This document shows positions 31,841 to 44,178 of a stretch of 64,000 bases of DNA, piece by piece. Origin of the DNA: Hermatobates lingyangjiaoensis. Taxonomy: Eukaryota > Arthropoda > Insecta > Hemiptera > Hermatobatidae. The notes under the pieces are model-generated. The model did not search any database, was not told the DNA's origin, and saw nothing but the letters and a program-made list of their open reading frames with translations. The stretch spans positions 279,501 to 343,500 of the forward strand of contig JAPFBL010000242.1 in assembly GCA_026182355.1 (NCBI GenBank), in the 5' to 3' direction. Within the stretch, counting starts at the first letter, position 1, and each line of letters begins with the position of its first letter. The position numbers and the translations under genes are program-made.

Positions 31841-32032
31841 TAGTTTGTTTGTAACACACAAGAAAACGGCACAAAATATATACTACAGGAACAAGATCTA
31901 TAAAACTAATAATGTTTTTTTAAATATTCTTCAGTTAGTCTTTATAATATCATGTACACCAACATTTTGTTTATACATTGCTACTATGCATATCATTTCC
32001 TGAGTTACTTGAAACACATAAACACACACATA

Positions 32033-32249
32033 CCCAGACGTCCTCTTGGTTTCTTTGTGACAAAGAAATTCAAAACGTAAACCATATCATTTATAACTGT
32101 AAAAGTTTTGACAGTAACCGAAAACAACTAAGAAGAAAATATCAACAATTGGGAGAACATAACCACCTTCAAAAGAAGTGATTATGAAAAAAGATCTCAG
32201 AAACGTATTATTGAAATTCATAAATAATATTGATCTAAACAAATTGTGA
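32033..32249 (+). pseudogene. Non-LTR retrotransposon C-terminal fragment
   Basis: Encodes WFLCDKEIQNVNHIIYNC followed by a charged helix, the C-x(7)-H-x(4)-C type zinc-knuckle-like end seen after reverse transcriptase in several non-LTR clades. A stop at about 32181 and a frame change lead to LLKFINNIDLNKL and a natural stop at 32249. Only the 3' end is present. Clade (Jockey, CR1 or other) cannot be decided. Confidence 0.55.
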
Positions 32250-34340
32250 ATTACGCTAATATTTACATATTCTTTGAAATTTGATTTGACACGATTGGTA
32301 TGTTGTATGATTAATATTATTTATATTAATTTGATTTTATAAGATTTATAGTACGAGTGTTATTCGTGTAATAGAAGTACTTACGAGCATAATATTGCAT
32401 AATATCTATGCAATATTATTAGATAAGAAGTATTAACAGTCTAATTAATGATACTTATATATTATATGTAAATCTTGTATATAGTCCAATTAAATTATGA
32501 TTCTATTTTAGATGACTGTTAAAGTATGTATTTACAAGAATGTATATCTTGCATCTAATACAGTAAAGTAGAACATGTTGAAAGAAACAAAAAAACACAC
32601 ACACACGTTGTTACGGATTCATTTATATATTTCCTCATTACTATTAAAGATTAAAAACAAAACAAAATTGATATTTTCATCCAGTATTGCAATTTTTAAT
32701 GGGATAATTATAACAGACTACCAGATATGTCATAAAGAATCACGAAACATATACCATATTGTTTCATAACTCTAAGTTGATTTGGTTGTTATATTTTTTT
32801 CTTTTAATATTTCTTCTTTGCAATTATATTTCTTACGGAACAATGAACAAAAAAGTTGGTTACTAAATCTTAATAAATTTTTCAGCAAATACTAAAGGCA
32901 ATGACGTTACCTTGTTTAAAACTGCTAAATTTCATGAATAAAATAATAATCAAAGGCTTTTTTTCTGGCAAAACTAATTCAATAATCAATTACAGATTCT
33001 TAATATCAATGATTTGTTGGACAGTTATATATTACCAGACTTAATGTATATAGAAACAATACAACTAAATCATTTCAATAAACGACAATTAAAGTAAGTG
33101 ACATCCATGATTAAATTTTGCCACAATATTGAAGGTTAATGAATGAGTTTTTCTTATAAAAAGTAAAAAAAAAATGACTATAACAATTGAATAAATTACA
33201 CTTATTTCTTTATAACATTTCAAAATTTATATTTTTTTATGACATATTGAGTTCTATGAATTTTCTTTGTTTGTCGTTTTTTTTAATTTCACGAAATTTT
33301 AAAGATGTCAAAGTCAAATACGCTTACTGTGGATGTAAGTACGTTTCATAGTTTTCAATTGTTATTATTGATATATTTTTTTTAATACTTTTTATTTGAG
33401 AATATATTTACTATAGAACTAAAGTGATAAAAATTGGTTGTTAAGTTGAATTATAAGTCTTCCTATATAAGTCGTTCTGTTTAACTGTTGAATATTTTTT
33501 AATTTGGAGTTTTCATGACATCTTTTAAATGCTATTATTTATTTCATAAGAGTTTCTTCAATTTTTTGATGAATGTTCATTTACATACAGAAATGATACA
33601 CTTATAATATTCTCCATAATATTTGTGTTTATACTGTTATTGGCCTCCTTGAAGACTTGGTAGTTTTCACCAAGTCAATAACACTTGCTTGTTTTCGTAC
33701 TTTAATATTAATCATAATGTAAATTATGATTAATATTATTTATTTACTTCTGCAATATATGATTGCGATGTAAAATATTCTGCTCCCAACGAACAAAAAA
33801 TAAATTAAATAAATAAACACCAATTAGGGTTGTTGTTACATTTTGTTAGGTTTCAAAAGTTTTTTGTAAGTTCGTTAAATATGTATATTTCTATCAAAAA
33901 CTGTTATGTTTTAATATTTGTTTGTCACTTTTTATAAATGTTTAATGGTAATATGTGTTTTTAGTGTAACGTTCTATTTAACTTATTACTTTTTCCGTGT
34001 AAGTCTTCAGTTTTTGTGAGTAGAAAACTATGATAATGCTAGATGATGTGGTATTTAGTAAAATTTTATTTTTTATGATTCCAATATAATACTTCATTTC
34101 CAAAACAACTAAAAAATCTAGCTGTTCCCATTTTTCTTTCTATATAATCTGGACACGTTTATTATATGAAGTAAATACTTTGAAAATCGTATATATGATT
34201 TATTAATATCGTAGTTTCATGTTTTTTTGTTAATTTACTAACAGAAGTCATCAACACATTTTTGCTAGATTGATTTCGCATACTCTCATTCATTCATCAA
34301 TCATAAAGGTTATCTATAATTATATCTGGGGGTAGTAATT
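32250..34340. other. AT-rich intron stretch, no gene seen
   Basis: A/T runs and short frames only. Nothing supported. Confidence 0.5.
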
Positions 34341-34344
34341 GAGT

Positions 34345-35190
34345 GATTAAACGCCTTTAATAGCTCCTAACACTCAACTCCGACTTTCGGCCTTCACGAG
34401 GCTACCCTGTTAACCTGCTATATGCAGGGACAAACGAAAGAAGAGGAGAAGAGGAGAAGGCCTGACCACCTTCGTTTCACATACTTCCTAATCCCCAAAT
34501 ACGCTCCTTTTATCCCAGCCCCAATCTAAGGTATTTTGCAATCCGTGCCGAAGGATGGATGATACAGGGGTTTCTGTACTATGAACGGAGTCTCAAGTGT
34601 ACGACGAATAGGTACACGGGAATAGGTCAAGTCCCCTTGAGGAAATAGGTTTACTCCGCTATGCGGTGCTTTACCAGAGAGGGCAAAACACACAAGGATT
34701 TTCTCCTGTATGATACTAAGGTGAAGGAAGTCCGTAGTCCATCCTCCAGTAGTGTAGAGGGTTCAAAAGCGCTAACTAGTGGGAGCTAAGATCCCACAAG
34801 TGCACCTAAGGACTCAAAGAAGACCGTCCGGAAGAAGGAGAAAGGAAGTTACTTTCTCCCGAAACGTACGGAGCGTGAATGGGCATTATTACTGATGGTT
34901 TATGCAGATTTTACAAAAAGAGGAAGAAACACCGTTGCACCTGCTGACTGACTGTAAAGCAACTTTGCTACACAGAAGTAGGTGCTTCAGGACACTCAAC
35001 AAAACCATAGAAAAACTTTCACCGCTGGAACCAGCCAATGTGCTGAGCTTCTTGGAGGCGTTGAAGCTAACTGCTGGCGTACTTTAGTATTGAAGGGGGG
35101 AAGTACAGTAGGTTTTTTTTTTAAGATGCAGTGCCATAGTCACCCTCAAATAATAACAATAATAATAATTACAATAATTATATCAACCAA
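34345..35190 (+). mobile_element. Retrotransposon 3' end, GC-richer than surroundings
   Basis: GC-richer block beginning near cacgaggctaccctgttaacc. It contains the C-terminal coding remnant at 34884-35087 and ends in an AATAATAAC-type simple tail (35149-35180), usual for non-LTR elements. Confidence 0.55.
34884..35087 (+). pseudogene. Non-LTR retrotransposon RNase H-end remnant
   Basis: The frame encodes EEETPLHLLTDC, then RSRCFRTLNKTIEKL and FLEALKLTAGVL. This is the post-polymerase end of non-LTR elements in which a C-x-x-C pair precedes E-E-T-x-H-L-L-x-x-C; the upstream cysteines are not convincing here. Stop at 35087 is probably the natural terminus. No upstream reverse transcriptase is readable, so the copy is truncated or scrambled. 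Confidence 0.6.
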
Positions 35191-36465
35191 TAATTATAAA
35201 TGAAAACTGCCCATTTATAATCCGCTACTTTGATGATCAATTTTTCATTTTATCCTTGAACGTTACAAACAAGTGATCAATCCTTCTAATCAAATTCAAT
35301 TTAATGTTGACAGTGCGTAGAAAAACGTGAATATTAGAAAAAAAAAACACAACTCGAGGAAGACTGTAACATCAATAAAAACAACTTAGGATTACTTAAA
35401 CATACTCTTAAAACAAAATAAAAAAATCACATTGACAAATACAAACTGTGAGAATTAAAAGAAATGTCAACATCTCCAAGAAAGAACTGGTCAAGATTAT
35501 GATTTCTATATTTTTTATAAAATATATTCAAAGATTGGCGGACAAAAAATATCTGCCGTCATAAATAAATTAAAATATCAAGCAATCGTCAATGATTTTC
35601 ATATTTTTTTTAAATCGCCTGATAATTTTCATGTTTTTCGAACTTAAAAAACTACCCAAACGTCATTTTAATACCATCAGTTTAATATACTTTGCACAAA
35701 AATTATTACTAGTTTGAAACGAGTACCGCTCTGATCTGAAATATAAAAAAGGAGAATGTTGAATATGGTATAATATGCACAATTTTAAAATTACTGGATA
35801 GATTAAAAGATTGCAATAAATAAAAGGTACTTAATATAACTTCAAAAAATTGAATTCGAAAAAAGCTGATCAAGCATATATTAATTATTAACTATTACAT
35901 TGAAAACGGTAATTACAGACAAAAATAATCAAACTCTGTTGTTTATAAAGGAGCAACTAGCTATGCCGCGTATCACCTCAAGTGTTTATTAAACATCGAT
36001 ACCATGAAGAGTAAACATTTAGCTACCACTGCAAATGGTGCTATTGATCAGCTACAAGGAAATGTTTTGTTCAAGTAGAAGCCAAAGTTAATGGAAGAGG
36101 TAATTTGATTATATTATGCAATAAATGGTTGTATCTGACTTATAGAAAAATGTATTTTGAGTTTTATCAACGTAATAATAACATCCCTCCTGTAGATTTA
36201 TATCTAGTAAAAAATGCTGCATAACTTAAAAATTAATAACAAAATATTTGCTGTTACGTTTTGTGATAAAAGTTTTAGTTTATCTAAATTGTAAGATAAA
36301 GGGGTTAAATATTACCTATTGATTCTTGTGACGTAAATGATATAAATAATACTAACTAATCTTTTACATCAAGAAAAAATTGTGGAACAATAAAAAAGTA
36401 TGCTCCGCAATAAGTCTAAAATGTATACATAATGTGAAATTGATCTGTTTCTGACTGTAGAGTTC
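35190..36465. other. No gene seen
   Basis: AT-rich intron DNA without supported features. Confidence 0.45.
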
Positions 36466-36469
36466 CCAC

Positions 36470-36625
36470 AATCTTTTAGCCAAACACCCACGTACGCAGA
36501 CATCTTCGAAAATCCTCATAAATGGACTTCAAATCCTGAGGATTACAAAACATGTAAATCCATCAAAATCTTGAGATTCATCTTTTTTTCATGATAGCTA
36601 TACTTTACTTATAGTAAAGTAAAAG
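36470..36625 (-). repeat. Dispersed repeat E
   Basis: Minus-strand copy ending with the hairpin-forming ctttactataagtaaag (here atactttacttatagtaaag). Shares gagattttgat and a following fragment with 41455-41690. Confidence 0.55.
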
Positions 36626-36639
36626 AACTTAGATGAAGT

Positions 36640-38485
36640 AGGAATGTTGCTTTGTCTAATTTAAAACTACTAGAGACAATAATAAAACCTTTAGGTTCTT
36701 CCAGTTATTATCTTAGATAAATACAATACAATTGAAGGATAATTCTAAATAATAATTAATGGTATACGTAGACAACATGACAGAAAGAATATACTATAAT
36801 TAGTACATCATTAATAAACTAAATTAAAAAAACAGTCAAGTAGTAGCTAGAAATGTTGATATTCAACATGATTTGAGTTTGGAATCTATCTATTCCTACA
36901 TTGCTCGACTTGCCAGTAATGAAGACAAAATACTTTCCACCCATCCAAATCTCCTTGTTCGGGAACTAAATTCTACTCTCAACCCTTCCTAATCCCACGA
37001 TCCTCAATGTTTCTTACTTAAACTAAAAATGATGACCACATGACTCCAAAAGTATACAGTACCTCAGAGAATGCAAAGCCTGAAGACCAAACCACCACGA
37101 AGACGACATATTCTCTTACTGACTGACTCCTCTATTCTTGACATTGTTTACTGACCCAACAAAAACAGCAGGATGAGAATCTAGCAGTAGTGGGTCTCTG
37201 GTCCGGAAGGCTATTTACGACATGCACTGTTTTGCATGGTAATATTCGTTGGTCGTTGGTTGCTACTGAATTTCTACGATATTTTCTTGAGTTCAATATT
37301 TTCATGATTTGTTAATACAGCTGGTATAATGTACACAATGTTTGCTGGTTATTCATGGGCGGTTGAATGGCTTATTTTTTTTGGAGTATGAATAATCTGG
37401 AGATGTTTTGTGTTAATTTTGACTCTTAAAACAGCCGATCTGTTGAACAGAATTTCAGTAGTAATATTGTGTTGTGTACTATCCGTACGATAAAAGTTAA
37501 TAGGGGTCTATAATTTCATGGTTATCATCATATTCATGTCCTATGTACTATATGGGTAAACCTTTTGCGTAAGAGAAACTTGTATTAAAATTATACTAGG
37601 CACCTAGGGTCACAATACTTGACTTGACAAGCTTCTCATTTGAAAAATATAATACGGACTTTCAAGACTGATAAAGACAATTTAATTTGACACACCCAAT
37701 GTTATCATCATGAGTTGAAGGGACAACAGTAGACAATGATTATTAATACACTTTTGCTTGTGGAAAGAATATATGTCATTTAAAACAACTGACTAATCAT
37801 TAAGAAAAGCATTACTTACGTATCCCTGTATCCAGATAAAATCAATCAAATAATCGAACCATTATCTCTCTATTTATCCAAGCACTACATTTAGATAGAA
37901 TCTTAATGAACTTTATATTGAACTTGTTTTATAAATTCAGCATAAACTTTATATTTGAGAAGACTTGAATTAAAATAATAAATGAACTATTTATAACTAT
38001 TGTAGTTATTTTCCTAATACGTTTTGTACATATAAATTTTATAAATACCTAGGTTTCAATTATATATGCAGAGAAAATATGTCACTAATGTTCTATTTAC
38101 ATATAAAATCAGAATTATCTGGTTCTCCTTGAGATTATTCAACATTTTATTTATTAGCTTTAGACTTAATCAGATGGTTATATAACCTTCATGTTGAGTC
38201 TTGAATTCGTTTAAATTATAGGTGAAATAAAATAATTTCTCAATTAATTCAGGGTGGCATTTCTAAGAGAACTCATATGTGTGTTATATAACTGTTTTTA
38301 AATAACAAAGCAGATAAATGCTGATCTTGAATGAAGATGGAATATCTCCATATAGTTTTATTCTATCAGCAGTATTCACAGGAAATATTACTGCTGCGTT
38401 AAATATGCATGAATGAATTTATTTTTGCCCTGGAAAGTTTCACAGAATTTCATTGCATCTGAATCAGTAGTGAGATTGAAATTTT
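36640..38485. other. No gene seen
   Basis: AT-rich intron DNA. The part at 36890-37260 is somewhat less AT-biased, but contains no readable protein. Confidence 0.45.
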
Positions 38486-38488
38486 TTA

Positions 38489-39300
38489 AGAACTGGTTCG
38501 TGCGAACCGGTTCTTAAAATATTATGAGTTCGGCGAGTTAAATAGCTCAAGGAAGTTTTCCTGCTCATTGCTTGTTGCTTTAACATGATTACCAGCAATC
38601 AGTCTTTTTTTCATATTTTCTATTATTGCTTCCAGTAGCTTTTGACGACGTAGACTAATAAATCTGTGGTTTTCAGTAAACTAGATCTCTTTGAATGCAT
38701 CCGAAGCAACCCTTTCATCAATTTCTTTTTCAAATGTCCCTATATTGTCCTTAAGAAATTCAAGTGCTTTAATAGACCTCTTTATGAGGTTTTCTCCTGT
38801 GAACAAAGTTGTGCCTCTTGCTTGGCGGCATTACTGAGCAATGACATTTCATTCAAAATATCAACCATTAAAGCTAGGTCCTTCAGAAAATTTTTGTTGC
38901 AAAGACTGTCATCCATCCCTGAATTATTTATCTAAACGAACACTTACTTTAATCTGGCGATTTCTGGAAATTAGATCTAAAAAGATTCAATATTTGATTC
39001 AGAACTAAAAGTTAAAACTAGACCTGATGAAGGCTAGACCAACTCAAAATCTGCATTGTCATGAGCAGTTTGAGCACTGTAACAGTTACGCAAACGAAAC
39101 TAAATTCTTTAGTTATATATAGGCTATATACATGTGCAAATTATGTTGTCATACATGCACAAGTTACGTGAGTCACGCGAGACTTGTGGAGTTTGATAGT
39201 GGGCTAATTAATACAGGTCTGAAATGGGGTTTACGTAATTTTAACAACCGGTTCGCCGAATTCATATTATTTTAAGCACCGGTTCGCACGAACCGGTGCC
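38489..39300 (-). mobile_element. hAT-type element relic with palindromic terminal repeats
   Basis: Terminal inverted repeats of about 50 bp; each itself starts with a palindrome (ggttcgtgcgaacc) followed by ttaaaat, atatga and ttcggcga. The interior carries a hAT transposase fragment on minus. Size about 0.8 kb, so internally deleted. Target duplication not clear. Confidence 0.65.
38681..38895 (-). pseudogene. hAT transposase fragment, frameshifted
   Basis: Minus strand reads FLKDLALMVDILNEMSLLSN to a stop near 38782, and in a second frame LIKRSIKALEFLKDN followed by GTFEKEIDE. These are successive parts of the region between the zinc finger and the C-terminal dimerisation domain in animal hAT-like transposases and their domesticated relatives. 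One frameshift separates them, so it is non-functional. Confidence 0.65.
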
Positions 39301-39608
39301 TATCGGCTGAATCCTGGTGAATCCCATGACTGATCTGAATTATATTTCTTACAATTAATTACATAATCGAAACTTATAAACTAATGGGCTACTAATTCTT
39401 TATTCGGTGGTCAATGTAAGCTGGAAATAATTTCTTTGAATTTGATTACCTTATAAGTCCTGATAATGTTATATTATATGTTAGCAAGGTCCGAATAAAT
39501 AAGCGATTCACTGGTCGAATACCTCGAATAGAAGCTCAAACACAGTGGTATAAATAATAGCTTTCATACATCATTACCATTTTTTACACAATGATTGGTT
39601 GTTTGCAG

Positions 39609-39791
39609 GTAGGGAGGTACCCTTTGTTGAGATTGATGTTTGAGTCGGCCAGGCAGGCGAAGCCCTCAACTGAAGCCATTCCCAACGAGAAGGCTTCCGT
39701 TAAAGAAGACGATGTGACACAGAAGAGTCATTCCCTGGAACAACAAGCCTGTGGAGATTCATATTCCGAATACCACCAGCAGTTTAAATAA
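39609..39791 (+). CDS. TXNDC17: TXNDC17 (TRP14-like) last exon with long acidic/polar tail
   Basis: Acceptor gtttgcag; phase 0 fits the preceding exon. The exon encodes 60 residues and a TAA stop. Its first dozen residues (VGRYPLLRLMFES) occupy the place of the final strand and helix of the fold, where TXNDC17 proteins normally end within a few residues. Here about 45 more residues follow, rich in Glu, Lys, Ser and Gln, with no recognised domain. The tail may be a lineage-specific extension, or a neighbouring acceptor may be used. Splice assignment is inferred, not observed. Confidence 0.65.
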   Translation, partial: VGRYPLLRLMFESARQAKPSTEAIPNEKASVKEDDVTQKSHSLEQQACGDSYSEYHQQFK

Positions 39792-39976
39792 ATTTCGTCA
39801 CTTCACTTTTAAAATCAAAAAATGTCTATAATAATTTTCATTGAATACATTTTTAATACACTTTCAATATGGTTTAAAATTTGTAGAATACATTATTATA
39901 TATTTATAGCTAATGATTTTTCGTTGTAAATGTTTCTATCTATCTATTACTTAGAAAAGTTAAATTAATTCTTTGC

Positions 39977-39982
39977 AATAAA
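39977..39982 (+). promoter_or_regulatory. Candidate polyadenylation signal of TXNDC17
   Basis: AATAAA 186 bases after the stop codon; another AATAAA overlaps the stop itself (39787-39792). Usage is a guess. Confidence 0.35.
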
Positions 39983-39989
39983 AAATATC

Positions 39990-40705
39990 TTTGTTTAATG
40001 ATTTTTTTTTTTTTGGAAAATCCGTACACCATTCTTTATTACAACTCTAAATACATAAAATTAATGTTATTAAATAATATATGTGAAACGATTAATTTTT
40101 GCCACAATATTGAAGATTAATGAATGAGTTTGTAATATAAAAAGTAAAAAAAAAAAAATCATTTTTACTACAATTGAAGAAATTGCACTTATTTTCATCA
40201 AAATTAATAAGTTAAAACACATTATTCTTTTTCTTATTAATGGAATTTGTTTTAAAAAATAAATTTGTGTTAAAATTTGGATTTTTTTTATTGCTAGAAA
40301 GAGATTTTCTCATTTAGACTTGCGCACTCTCCGCAACTTAATTCACCTCTTTTTTTCAATTTTAATCTCGCTTTTCATGTCTTGACCTATCTTTTTCTCT
40401 CTTCCACCTCCTAGAATTTCATTGCATTCCTATATAATACAAGTTCAATTGATCAGTGGATGGTAAAATATCTTTTAATTATACAATAAAAAAAATTGAA
40501 GTTATTTGTCAAACAAATCGTTCGGTTAATATTTGAATGTTTCTAATAATATACTATTATAAAATAATGGGCTACTTCTTTATTCGGTGCCCAATATAAT
40601 CTGGAATTAACTTCTCCAAATTTGATTATTATAATTAATAATTATAAGATAAAATAAGAATAATTTGCTTCTTCTCTGTATATAGAAACATAGAATATGT
40701 TTATA
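39990..40705. other. No gene seen
   Basis: AT-rich sequence. The words tgccacaatattgaagattaatgaatgagttt at 40100 nearly repeat those at 33120, hinting at a dispersed repeat. Confidence 0.45.
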
Positions 40706-40709
40706 TATT

Positions 40710-40845
40710 ATTTTTTCGTTAGAAATTCGATACGAAACGGACAAATATAGTTCAATGTAGAAAAAGGAAATATAGAAAAAGTAAAAGCACACACAATCTC
40801 TAATTTCTCTGTTTCTTTTTCTACATTGAACTTTATATATTATTT
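40710..40845. repeat. Family C derivative without ribozyme core
   Basis: Inverted ends gttcaatgtagaaaaagaaa and inverse, as in family C, but the hammerhead part has been deleted; only atctctaattt remains at the centre. Confidence 0.6.
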
Positions 40846-41064
40846 TATGTAGTCAACAGAGCATATTAACATATTGCTGTAAAATTGAAGATAAAAAGTC
40901 AAAGGAATTTAAGATATTAATACAGTAGAAGAAAGAGTTGATCTTGTCATAATCTGAGCTTTCCAGGAGATCTTGTTTTACTCTTTAGAAAACTAAGGGA
41001 ACGAGTATAATGATAAAACTATAGGCATTAAAGTAGTATAAAAGAGCAGTGAAACATGATGAGT

Positions 41065-41130
41065 TTAGGAATCGCACCCTGCCGCCTTCTAGAGTCTATG
41101 GATTGAAAGTCCGCACAACTCATTTTAAGT
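41065..41130 (-). repeat. tRNA-like relic (SINE head?)
   Basis: Minus strand: GAGTTGTGCGG, an anticodon-arm-like GGACTTTCAATCC and a B-box-like GGGTGCGATTCC. Similar to the relic at 4214-4280. Not a functional tRNA. Confidence 0.45.
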
Positions 41131-41454
41131 GAACAGTAATGACTCATAAAGAAGTTGAGTCTATCTCAGAAGCGCGATTCTGCACCAGAAAAACTTCTTT
41201 ATTGCTCTCTTCACTGTTATTAGAAAAGGAATAACTATGGGTTATTTATGAATTGAAACTAACAATGAATTTTAATGTTATAGTATAAGTATTATTTAAT
41301 ATAAACAGACCCGTTGAATTTCATTTTAATACCCTTCTTTTTATTTTGAGTTGTTTCAGAAACATATTAGTGAGAAATGAGTAACTCGTTTGTTCATTGT
41401 AAAAAGTTAAAAAAATATAAATTTATCTAACTATATGTATTTAATTTGCTATTT

Positions 41455-41690
41455 TTTCTTACTATAAGTAAAGTATAGTGATCGTGAAAAAATTCGATCT
41501 CGAGATTTTGACGAAATTATTTGTTTCGAGGTCCCAAAAGTCGTTTTATGATGTTTTTGCGATGATGTCTGTGAGTGTGGGTGGGTGAATATGTTAGCAT
41601 TGCTTGTTACCACGCTACGGTCCAGAATTTTTGCTGGATCATGTTGATATTTTAAAAAAAAAAAAATGGCCCACATAGTGTAGATGACGG
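41455..41690 (+). repeat. Dispersed repeat E, fullest copy
   Basis: Starts with a hairpin-capable ctttactataagtaaag-type end, then gatcgtgaaaaaattcgatc, gagattttgacg, tttcgaggtcc, and further on accacgctacggtccag. Other copies: 17925-18035 (minus), 36470-36625 (minus), 63249-63345 (plus). Class unknown. Confidence 0.6.
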
Positions 41691-41699
41691 TAAAGTCAC

Positions 41700-42530
41700 T
41701 TTTTTTGCCAAAAGCCGGTTTTTAGAACGCATTTTTCTGTCTACTACCATGTTTGTGTTGAATAGAGCTATTACACCAGATTTGATCAATTTCATAAATA
41801 TATTTGAAATATAAATTGATATGCCCTATGTTTTATTTTAAATTTTCAAAATTTATGTTGTAATTTTTGATAGGCACCTCAAACAGTGAATACAAAACAA
41901 ACAATATATGCAATCGGAACGATGATATTAATAACTTTATGAACTTCTGTCGATCTAGATTATTTTTAAACTAGCTTAGTTTGAAACAATACCATTTATT
42001 TGAATATTAATAGCACTTCAATTCTACTTCGTTGAATTATATCCTTCATCAAGGACTATTGCTATTGCAGAAAGATAAAGACTTTTACATTGTTATTGCT
42101 CTTCTAGTTTACGTATCATTACTAAAGTATTTCTTTTGTTGACTCAGTATATTATCTTATAGCTAAAATAATTTCCATAAAGTTTTAATGAAGACATTTT
42201 GCCTGTATAACTGTTCTAATTCATTCCACTGACAATGTAATATTAATCCTTTGCATAAATTAAAGCGCTTTTTCTGTTGAATCAACACCATTAAGTTTCA
42301 AAAATACTGAGTACATAAATAACTATATTGTTTCTTAATTTTTTTTTAAGTTTCATAATAACTTCACTTCATCAAGTTTTTAAAGAACATATTATTAACC
42401 TTATAGATTACTTATCAGAACAAAACTTATAGTAACATTATAACAGGCTATACTTGAATAAAACTAACATCATTTATAGAACAAAAGCATTACTTTAAAC
42501 TATAGTATAAGATATATATTATAATCAACG
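41700..42530. other. No gene seen
   Basis: AT-rich; no supported feature. Confidence 0.45.
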
Positions 42531-42534
42531 TATA

Positions 42535-42606
42535 AATCACAATAAGGAATGAGAAAAGAAACTAAGATCTTTCAACCATAACCAGTAGTCTTCGTCAGAA
42601 TAAAAC
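42535..42606 (-). repeat. Family A fragment with hammerhead relic
   Basis: The minus strand at 42560-42602 keeps CTGACGA, GAAA and AGATCT, but helix I is TTCT against AGTT and no longer pairs. Confidence 0.5.
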
Positions 42607-42609
42607 GCA

Positions 42610-43375
42610 CCTGTTAATTATATATATAGTATATTATACTTATATAGTTAGAACTTATTAGTTTATAATGGTTTATATGGTATACATACTTATACGTTAT
42701 AGTACAATATATAATATAGTATAGTAACGTGGAATGCTACTTATTAAGAGCTACATTAAGAGCATGTATTCATACTCACGTTTATGTGGAGAATAGTTAG
42801 TTTACTTCATAGTATATAATCTAAGATTAATGTAACAAACATTTTCTTCTAAATCACTTCCAGTTAGAATTAATTTTTTCTAATGCAAGACAAAGTATAC
42901 TCTTAACTAACATTCAAGTGACTGTGGTTTATTATTGTGTATTTTACAAAAGCTATTTTTTAAGAGTTGGCTGGTATAAAACCACACATATACTTATGTA
43001 CTACTATGTTGAATTTTTAAACCTTTTGAATGCTTAGGTGATTTGGATTGGATTGTGTATAAGAAAATTAAAATATATTTTTTTTTTGTTCTAGTGATGT
43101 CGAAATATTTCAATACTTTTCACCTTTTCTATTCTTCAGTTCAGTATATTTTTTTTTATTTCCTATTGCATGCAATATTTCAAACATCCATTAATAGCAT
43201 AATTCATTTTTAACATCTGACACTTTTAATGATTAAGTGTTATGTTATCGTAATATTCCTGAGCAAAATAAATAATAGTTTCTTCTTTGATTCATTCTAT
43301 TTTATTCTGCTTTTAAAAATACTTTATCAATGTTTTGTTCACTTTTTAATCATTCGAATTTTTATTCACACTTAT
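42610..43375. other. No gene seen
   Basis: AT-rich; rich in tata/tatagta words near 42610-42730. Confidence 0.45.
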
Positions 43376-43378
43376 AGA

Positions 43379-43704
43379 GGTTAGGTTAGGTTGCAGTGGT
43401 AGTCCCAAAAGGGAACAGACGTAGGCCGAGAGCATTGGCCCATTGTGATACCACACAATGAAGATTGATTCTACAGTGGGAGTCCTAAGCTTTGACTAAG
43501 TCAAGTGTATTTAGTGTAGGGATCTATAACGAGTACCTGATATCATACAGGCTCGGGACCGACGGTTCAACGTCCTTTTCCTAGGGACAACGTGCTCAGA
43601 TATGTCCACCTTCAGCGTGAATAAGTCGAGGGCCAGGTGAGGATCGAAATCCGGTTCTATCAGTTCAGAGGCGAGTACGTTAACCACTGAGCTAACCTGG
43701 CCCC
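43379..43704 (-). mobile_element. tRNA-derived SINE, copy 2
   Basis: Same SINE as 31512-31840: tRNA-like head at 43630-43704 on minus (A box TTAGCTCAGTGG, B box weakened), shared body and a short TTAGG-type tail at 43379-43391. It has more substitutions than copy 1. The right end runs into a TA tract, obscuring any target duplication. Confidence 0.8.
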
Positions 43705-43714
43705 TATATATATA

Positions 43715-43945
43715 TATACAAAACTATAGTTTATCAGGACTCGGTGGGTTCTTCAGGTTCAAATTAAACACTCATTGCCAACGTTTCGGTTTTTATTTAA
43801 AACATTTTTCATAGGCCTACAAAAGGTTTTTTGTTGGCCCACAATGTGGGCAATGAGAGTTTAATTTGAACCTGAAGAACTGACCGAGTCCCGATAAACT
43901 ATAGTTTTGTTTCTATTCCACGGTCGATACTTTTATATATATATA
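43715..43945. repeat. Family F inverted repeat, copy 2
   Basis: Arms contain aaaactatagtttatc(a/g)ggac and ttcaggttcaaattaaac in opposite orientation; compare 29590-29975. Confidence 0.65.
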
Positions 43946-43959
43946 TGTATATATATTCA

Positions 43960-44085
43960 GGTAACTCACCACAAATTAGAGAAGATAGTCGCTCTAAGGC
44001 CTTTCGTTTTCACGTCGTCAGAGAGCAAGTGAATACAAGTTGTAAACAGGTTATGAATTTTGATTTAAAGAAGGAGTAAGGAGTA
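43960..44085 (-). mobile_element. PLE family 1 3'-terminal fragment
   Basis: Minus-strand terminal region of the same PLE family as 1786-3092, reduced to the untranslated end with its hammerhead motif (43991-44026). No coding part. Followed by a TA tract at 44090-44127. Confidence 0.6.
43991..44026 (-). ncRNA. Hammerhead ribozyme-like motif, PLE family 1, intact core
   Basis: Minus strand: GCTCT, perfect CTGACGA, extra C, helix II GT/AC with GAAA loop, GAAA, AGGCCT, U, AGAGC pairing fully with GCTCT. Unlike the 1827 and 3014 copies, U4 is intact, so this copy matches the consensus at every required core base. Confidence 0.75.
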
Positions 44086-44131
<46 letters not shown>

Positions 44132-44178
44132 CAATATAAACAAAGAAACATAGAGAAATCAGAAGAACACACTTACAG

